A DNA stretch of 29,468 nt from F1-120-MAGs023 sp038228615 (GTDB taxonomy: Bacteria; Actinomycetota; Acidimicrobiia; IMCC26256; PALSA-610). The first letter of the stretch is position 1. Each line of letters begins with the position of its first letter. The DNA is taken from the NCBI GenBank assembly GCA_038228615.1, contig JBBRPC010000020.1, positions 1 to 29,468 on the forward strand, read 5' to 3'. Under the pieces are notes generated by a model that ran no database searches, was not told the origin of the DNA, and was given only the letters and a program-made list of their open reading frames with translations. A program made the translations under genes and the position numbers. Positions 25,253 through 29,468 of the stretch are shown here, piece after piece.

Positions 25253-26590
25253 TTATGCGGACAAATCGCGCACCACTGCAGCCAAACGGTCAGCCTGGGC
25301 TTGGGCCAGCTCGACCGTGGTTGCCTCGACCATCACACGGATGAGTGGCTCCGTTCCTGATGGGCGAACGAGTACCCGCCCCTTGGCGCCCAAGACCGCT
25401 CGCACCTGCGCAACCTCGTTCCACAGCGTGTCGGCAGTCGCGAGGTTCGGCAACACAGCGACACGCACATTCACCATGACCTGCGGGACAACCATCATCT
25501 GATTTTTCAGCTCCGATGCCGAGCGAGCGGTGCGCGCGATCACGTCGGCGACAAGGACTGCGGTCAACGTACCGTCACCCGTTGTCGCTTTGTCGCGCAC
25601 AATCACATGCCCCGACTGTTCACCGCCAAGGACCAATCCCTCCGCTTCGATGGCCGCCATGACCGACCGATCTCCAACATCGGTTTCGACAACCCTGATC
25701 CCTGCGGCACTGAGCGCGACGTGGAGGCCGAGATTCGACAAGACAGTCACAGCGATGGCGTTGCCCGCAAGTCGGCCTCGCGCCGAGAGATCCAACGCCA
25801 ACGACACCATGATCTCATCACCGTCGACGATGCGCCCGAGCTCATCGACTCCAAGACAACGGTCGGCGTCACCGTCGAGCGCAAATCCGACGTGTGCACG
25901 GTGACGAGTTACCGCAAGCTGTAGTTGTTGCGGATGCGTTGAGCCACAGTCGGCATTGATGTTGGTGCCATCGGGTTGATCATTGAGTACGACGACATCG
26001 GCTCCCAACGCACGAAATATCTCGGGAGCTGCGACACTCGCTGCTCCGTTGGCCGTGTCGAGGACCACACGCAATCCGTCGAGAGATCTGCCTTCCAACA
26101 CACTCGTGACATGCTCGACATATTCACGATGCGCGCAGTCATGATGTGCTGGCTCATCTGCATCGGCTGCATCGGCCGAGGAAACACTCTCAGTACCTCG
26201 TGCTAGCGGTTCCAGTGCAAGCTCAATCGCTGTCTGGGCATCGTCGTCGAGTTTGAATCCCCCAGCACGGAACAACTTGATTCCATTGTCTCGCCACTGA
26301 TTGTGGCTCGCCGAGATCACCGCGGCCGGAACACCCCGCCGTTGGCTCGCGAACGCAATCCCGGGAGTCGCCAGCACGCCAAGCTGTTCCACATTCGCGC
26401 CTTCAGCACGCAGACCCACCGCGAGATCCGCAGCAATACGGTTTCCAGACGCACGCGTATCGCGCCCGATGAGGAAAACGTGTTCGGTTCCGAGGAGTTG
26501 CGCTGCGGCACGACCGAGGGCCACAACAAACTGGCTCGGCAACTGAGTTTCGGCATCCCCGCGTACGCCATCGGTACCGAATCGCAACAT
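25253..26590 (-). CDS. glmM: Phosphoglucosamine mutase
   Basis: This 445-residue enzyme converts glucosamine-6-P to glucosamine-1-P for UDP-GlcNAc. FGTDGVRG is at the N-terminus. The phosphoserine loop VISASHN holds Ser95. The metal-binding loop is DGDADRC (Asp239, Asp241, Asp243). GGEQSGH binds sugar and RPSGTEPLIRVMVE binds phosphate. It begins 100 bp after rpsI and lies 33 bp upstream of the glmS-like gene, so consecutive steps are paired. Full length and ordinary. Confidence 0.97.
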   Translation of the reverse strand: MLRFGTDGVRGDAETQLPSQFVVALGRAAAQLLGTEHVFLIGRDTRASGNRIAADLAVGLRAEGANVEQLGVLATPGIAFASQRRGVPAAVISASHNQWRDNGIKLFRAGGFKLDDDAQTAIELALEPLARGTESVSSADAADADEPAHHDCAHREYVEHVTSVLEGRSLDGLRVVLDTANGAASVAAPEIFRALGADVVVLNDQPDGTNINADCGSTHPQQLQLAVTRHRAHVGFALDGDADRCLGVDELGRIVDGDEIMVSLALDLSARGRLAGNAIAVTVLSNLGLHVALSAAGIRVVETDVGDRSVMAAIEAEGLVLGGEQSGHVIVRDKATTGDGTLTAVLVADVIARTARSASELKNQMMVVPQVMVNVRVAVLPNLATADTLWNEVAQVRAVLGAKGRVLVRPSGTEPLIRVMVEATTVELAQAQADRLAAVVRDLSA

Positions 26591-26690
26591 CGAACTGAGC
26601 CTATTGCGCTAGGGAACGCAGCCGAGCAGCGAAATCGTGGTGGAGCTATTCGCCGCGCCGATGCAGGATGGCCAATGCAGCTTCTCGGCG

Positions 26691-27083
26691 TTACCGCTTT
26701 GAGTACTGCGGTGCCTTGCGGGCCTTCTTGAGGCCGTACTTGCGACGCTCTTTTTCGCGGGCGTCGCGGGTGAGTAACCCGGCCTTTTTGAGTAACCCGC
26801 GACATTCGCCGTCGAGTTCAACCAACGCACGCGCAATACCGAGGCGTAACGCTCCTGCTTGGCCGCTGATGCCACCGCCGTCGACCGTCGCATCCACGTC
26901 GTAGACCTCTTCGGTCTGGGTCAGCCGCAGTGGCTCTTTTGCAATCACTCGATGTGTGAGCACTCCAAAGAACGCGTCAAAGTCGCGGCCGTTGACAGTG
27001 ATCTTGCCCGTTCCTGGCCGAAGACGCACGCGCGCGACGGCTTCTTTGCGACGGCCGGTGGTTTGTGTGAGCGGCTTGGGCAC
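26691..27083 (-). CDS. rpsI: Ribosomal protein uS9
   Basis: This 130-residue protein from a GTG at 27083 reads MPKPLTQTTGRRKEAVARV, with GTGKITVNGR, GGGISGQAGALRLGIARAL and the basic tail GLKKARKAPQYSKR that reaches the P-site tRNA. A longer frame starting at 27179 runs back into rplM and does not match the family. GGAAG lies upstream of the GTG. Together with rplM it forms the conserved L13-S9 pair. Confidence 0.97.
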   Translation of the reverse strand: MPKPLTQTTGRRKEAVARVRLRPGTGKITVNGRDFDAFFGVLTHRVIAKEPLRLTQTEEVYDVDATVDGGGISGQAGALRLGIARALVELDGECRGLLKKAGLLTRDAREKERRKYGLKKARKAPQYSKR

Positions 27084-27114
27084 GAGAGCTTCCGTTCTTC
27101 GATCTGCGATGCGT

Positions 27115-27552
27115 TTAGCGGCTTGCCAAGGCACGAGCCTTGGGCGCTTGCGCTTGGTGCGGATGGGTGGGGCCGGCATAGACGCGGAGCTTCTTGATCA
27201 TCTGACGACCAAGGCGGCCTTTCGGCAGCATGCCTTTGACGGCGAGTTTGAGGACTCGTTCTGGATCGCGACCCATCAAGGTTTGCAGATTTTCGCTGTG
27301 CAAGCCGCCCGGGTATCCGGAGTGCCGGTGATACATCTTGTCGCGCGCCTTTTTCGGCGTGATGGAAAGCTTTTCAGCGTTCACGATAATGACGTGGTCG
27401 CCGGTGTCGACGTGTGGCGCCCACATCGGTTTGTGCTTGCCGCGAAGCAGCGTTGCGACCTCGGTGGCGACACGACCCAAAATCGCGCCGTCGGCATCTA
27501 CGACGTGCCATTCTCGTTTGATGTCACCCGGTTTTGGCGTGTACGTACGCAC
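27115..27552 (-). CDS. rplM: Ribosomal protein uL13
   Basis: This 145-residue protein from a GTG at 27552 has WHVVDADGAILGRVATEVA, LRGKHKPMWAPHVDTGDHV, YHRHSGYPGGL and VKGMLPKGRLGRQM, all typical of L13. It assembles early into the large subunit. An AGGT box lies 7 nt before the GTG. It is divergent from the phosphodiesterase gene, with a 147-bp gap that should hold both promoters. No clear boxes were found, beyond a TATACA at 27570-27575 that is probably too close to the start. Confidence 0.97.
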   Translation of the reverse strand: MRTYTPKPGDIKREWHVVDADGAILGRVATEVATLLRGKHKPMWAPHVDTGDHVIIVNAEKLSITPKKARDKMYHRHSGYPGGLHSENLQTLMGRDPERVLKLAVKGMLPKGRLGRQMIKKLRVYAGPTHPHQAQAPKARALASR

Positions 27553-27699
27553 AGAATTACCTGCTTATTTGTATAGATCTGAGTGCTCGAGTCGCCGTGC
27601 AGACTGGCGAGCAGTTGGCGCGAAGAGGCAGCGCCAAACGCGATCTGCGAGCGTAGCAGGGGCGTGGCCGCCGTTCCCAAGCGAGACTACAGTTGCAAC

Positions 27700-29247
27700 A
27701 TGACCTCGACACTGCCCCAACAGAGCGCATCCGGGGGTTACGAGCTCCCAGAGATCTATCGCGATCAGGCCGATGCTGCCCTTGAGATACTCCTCGACTC
27801 CGCGCTTGAGCCGATCGTCGACATGGTGCTCGTGCATCGAGATGGCGCCTACGAAGCCCTCGCCCATGATGGCTCGGTGACCTTTCGGCGGAACGGCGCA
27901 GAGAGTTATGAGCTGACGTCAACGACGGGCAAGAACCCCCTTGGCGACCAGGGCACCGATAAATTCGTCGGGCTTGAGGCCGAATACGCCAACAAGCACC
28001 CATTGCGGTCGGACAATCAGTACCCACACGCGTTCGACCACATTGCCCAACTGTTCGACTCGCCGGCCACACCCGACTTGTGCGTCATTCACTCGGCACG
28101 CCACAACTGGGAAGACCAAGGCGGCCACCTTGGCGAGCATGGATCGCTCGGGATCACCCAAGCCCGAGCGCCGTTCATCATCGGCGGCAAAGGCATTCAA
28201 CAACAAGGTGTCGCTGCAAAATCGATGCGTCTCGTCGACGTTGCCCCCACCGTCGCGGCGCTCATGGGCTGTCCCGAAATCGCGCCTGGGCGCTACCTGA
28301 CAACCCAAGACGGCGAGGCACGTCTCGACATCATCGACGACTCGCAACGACCAAAGCACATGATTGGCATTTTGTTCGACGGCACGAATCCAAACGTCCT
28401 CTACGACATGGCCGCGCGGGGCGAAGCACCCAATGTGGCGCGCCTCATCGAAATGGGAGTTGCGTTCGGACACGGCGCTATTTCATCGCTGCCCACAATC
28501 ACGTTGGCGAACCACACGACGATTCTCACCGGCGCGCACCCCGGTCATCACGGTATTTTGAACAACGCCTGGTACGACCGCGCTCGCGGGGAACAGATCA
28601 TCACCAACTCGAGCGCGACATGGCCATTCGCCATGAACACACTCAACGACGGCATCGATTCCATGCATAACGTGATCAAGCGGGCCTATCCGGAAGCGTT
28701 CGCAGTATCGATCAACGAACCCTGCGACACCGGCGCCGACTACTCGACCTTCGATTTCTTTCGCAGGGGCGAGGTTCCACCTATCCCCTCACGCGCCGAC
28801 GAACTCCCGCACACGACCGAACGATTTGTGCGGCCATCGAAGGACTACTCCTGGTCATCGGTGATCGATCACATGGCGACGGATCAAGCCGTAGGTATCT
28901 GGAGCGGCCGCTACCGCGACGAGAATTACCCGATCCCAACCTTTTGTTGGGTCAACTTCACGCTCACCGACGCGGCGATGCACGAAGGCGGCCCGCATTC
29001 CGAGATGGCGGCCGCATCAGTTCGCGACTCCGACGGCCGTGTCGGCGACGTACTTGCCGCCATCGAGAAGGCCGGCGTCTTCGACGATTGTGCATTCATG
29101 TTGATGGCAGATCACGGCATGCAAGAAAGCGACCCAACGTGTCGGGGCGATTGGGATGTTGCCCTGCGAGAGGCCGGCATTCACGCGCGCGACGAGGCCT
29201 ACAGCTTCTTGTACTTCGGAGTCGAAGGCCAAGGCGCGGCGTACTAA
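27700..29247 (+). CDS. Alkaline-phosphatase-superfamily phosphodiesterase with swapped halves
   Basis: This 515-residue protein starts with the ATG at 27700 (an in-frame start at 27583 adds 39 residues without homology). The order of parts is unusual. Residues ~35-190 look like the C-terminal half of an alkaline-phosphatase-superfamily enzyme: VDMVLVHRDGAYEALAHDG, then GGHLGEHGSLG (His143, His147), ARAPFIIGGKGI and RLVDVAPTVAALMG. Residues ~217-515 look like the N-terminal half: ILFDGTNP (Asp227), LPTITLANHTTILTG with presumed nucleophile Thr268, TDAAMH (Asp424, His428) and ADHGM (Asp471, His472). Together they supply one full two-metal site. The protein ends soon after a strand that in normal members precedes the first half. 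No signal peptide is seen. Probable nucleotide pyrophosphatase/phosphodiesterase; substrate unknown. Its stop overlaps the truA stop on the other strand. Confidence 0.85.
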   Translation: MTSTLPQQSASGGYELPEIYRDQADAALEILLDSALEPIVDMVLVHRDGAYEALAHDGSVTFRRNGAESYELTSTTGKNPLGDQGTDKFVGLEAEYANKHPLRSDNQYPHAFDHIAQLFDSPATPDLCVIHSARHNWEDQGGHLGEHGSLGITQARAPFIIGGKGIQQQGVAAKSMRLVDVAPTVAALMGCPEIAPGRYLTTQDGEARLDIIDDSQRPKHMIGILFDGTNPNVLYDMAARGEAPNVARLIEMGVAFGHGAISSLPTITLANHTTILTGAHPGHHGILNNAWYDRARGEQIITNSSATWPFAMNTLNDGIDSMHNVIKRAYPEAFAVSINEPCDTGADYSTFDFFRRGEVPPIPSRADELPHTTERFVRPSKDYSWSSVIDHMATDQAVGIWSGRYRDENYPIPTFCWVNFTLTDAAMHEGGPHSEMAAASVRDSDGRVGDVLAAIEKAGVFDDCAFMLMADHGMQESDPTCRGDWDVALREAGIHARDEAYSFLYFGVEGQGAAY

Positions 29248-29468
29248 GGCTCAACGGAGTTCGGCGAGGTTGGGCCGAACGATCGCTCATACCCGACTTC
29301 CCACAGGCAGAGTCCGTGAGGCGGCGCGAGCTGACCCGCGGCGCCACGGTCGGCCGTTCGCAATACGGTGAGGAGCTCACCCGGTCGACGTTTGCCGAGT
29401 CCGACTTCGACCAACGTGCCGACGATCGACCGGACCATCTGCCAACAAAACGCTGTTCCTTGTATTTC
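29244..29468 (-). CDS. truA: tRNA pseudouridine synthase TruA, C-terminal part
   Basis: Only the last 74 residues are inside the window; the gene continues past the right edge. FCWQMVRSIVGTLVEVG and QLAPPHGLCLWEVGYER are the conserved C-terminal segments of TruA, which makes pseudouridine at positions 38-40 of the anticodon arm. truA next to rplM is usual in actinobacteria; here the phosphodiesterase gene lies between them on the opposite strand, and the two stop codons overlap tail to tail. Confidence 0.93.
   Translation of the reverse strand, partial: EIQGTAFCWQMVRSIVGTLVEVGLGKRRPGELLTVLRTADRGAAGQLAPPHGLCLWEVGYERSFGPTSPNSVEP

Noticed and set aside
27553..27699. TATACA (27570-27575) as the rplM -10 box
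   Set aside because: It would leave only about 10 nt of leader before the GTG, and no -35 box is spaced correctly.

Overview
The window is a high-GC, almost fully coding stretch of a bacterial chromosome. Gene order points to an actinobacterium, probably class Acidimicrobiia (inference from gene order and protein style, no search run). The minus strand carries the chain truA – rplM – rpsI – glmM – glmS – nnr – alr – alpha/beta hydrolase – tsaE – tsaB – rimI – tsaD – groES, which matches the order known from mycobacteria and streptomycetes. I found no tRNA, rRNA, CRISPR array or insertion sequence, and no gene-free gap longer than about 210 bases.

Layout. Positions 1-5175 hold a von Willebrand A (VWA) protein (cut by the window start) and a MoxR-type AAA+ ATPase, both minus strand, with a plus-strand family 1 glycoside hydrolase wedged between them. 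A NUDIX hydrolase of the CoA pyrophosphatase type follows. Positions 5270-6910 hold a plus-strand fatty-acyl-CoA ligase. Positions 6950-14115 are a five-gene minus-strand operon whose genes all overlap by 4 bp: PilV-like, PilW-like and PilX-like minor pilins, a pilin fused to three beta-sandwich repeats, and a 1478-residue secreted surface protein. Positions 14325-21778 hold groES with a perfect CIRCE operator, the tRNA t6A genes tsaD, tsaB and tsaE with rimI, a family 4 uracil-DNA glycosylase, an alpha/beta hydrolase, alanine racemase and the bifunctional NAD(P)HX repair enzyme. Positions 21782-27552 hold a greatly enlarged GlmS-like protein, GlmM and ribosomal proteins S9 and L13. Positions 27700-29247 hold a plus-strand phosphatase/phosphodiesterase, followed by the 3' end of truA.

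How the parts fit. The minus-strand core is translation and cell-wall housekeeping: GlmS and GlmM feed UDP-GlcNAc synthesis, Alr makes D-alanine, the Tsa proteins make t6A, and GroES assists folding. The pilin operon begins just after groES, where groEL stands in mycobacteria. Its layout (three minor pilins, a major-like pilin, a large secreted protein) resembles the pilVWX-pilY1-pilE tip modules of proteobacterial type IV pili, but the large protein has SdrD/DUF11-type beta-sandwich domains instead of a PilY1 propeller. No assembly ATPase, platform protein or prepilin peptidase lies in the window.

Most unusual: the pilin/surface-protein operon; the C-terminally cut-off surface protein; a 1145-residue GlmS with several insertions and a C-terminal extension; and a phosphodiesterase whose two halves appear in swapped order, as in a circular permutation.
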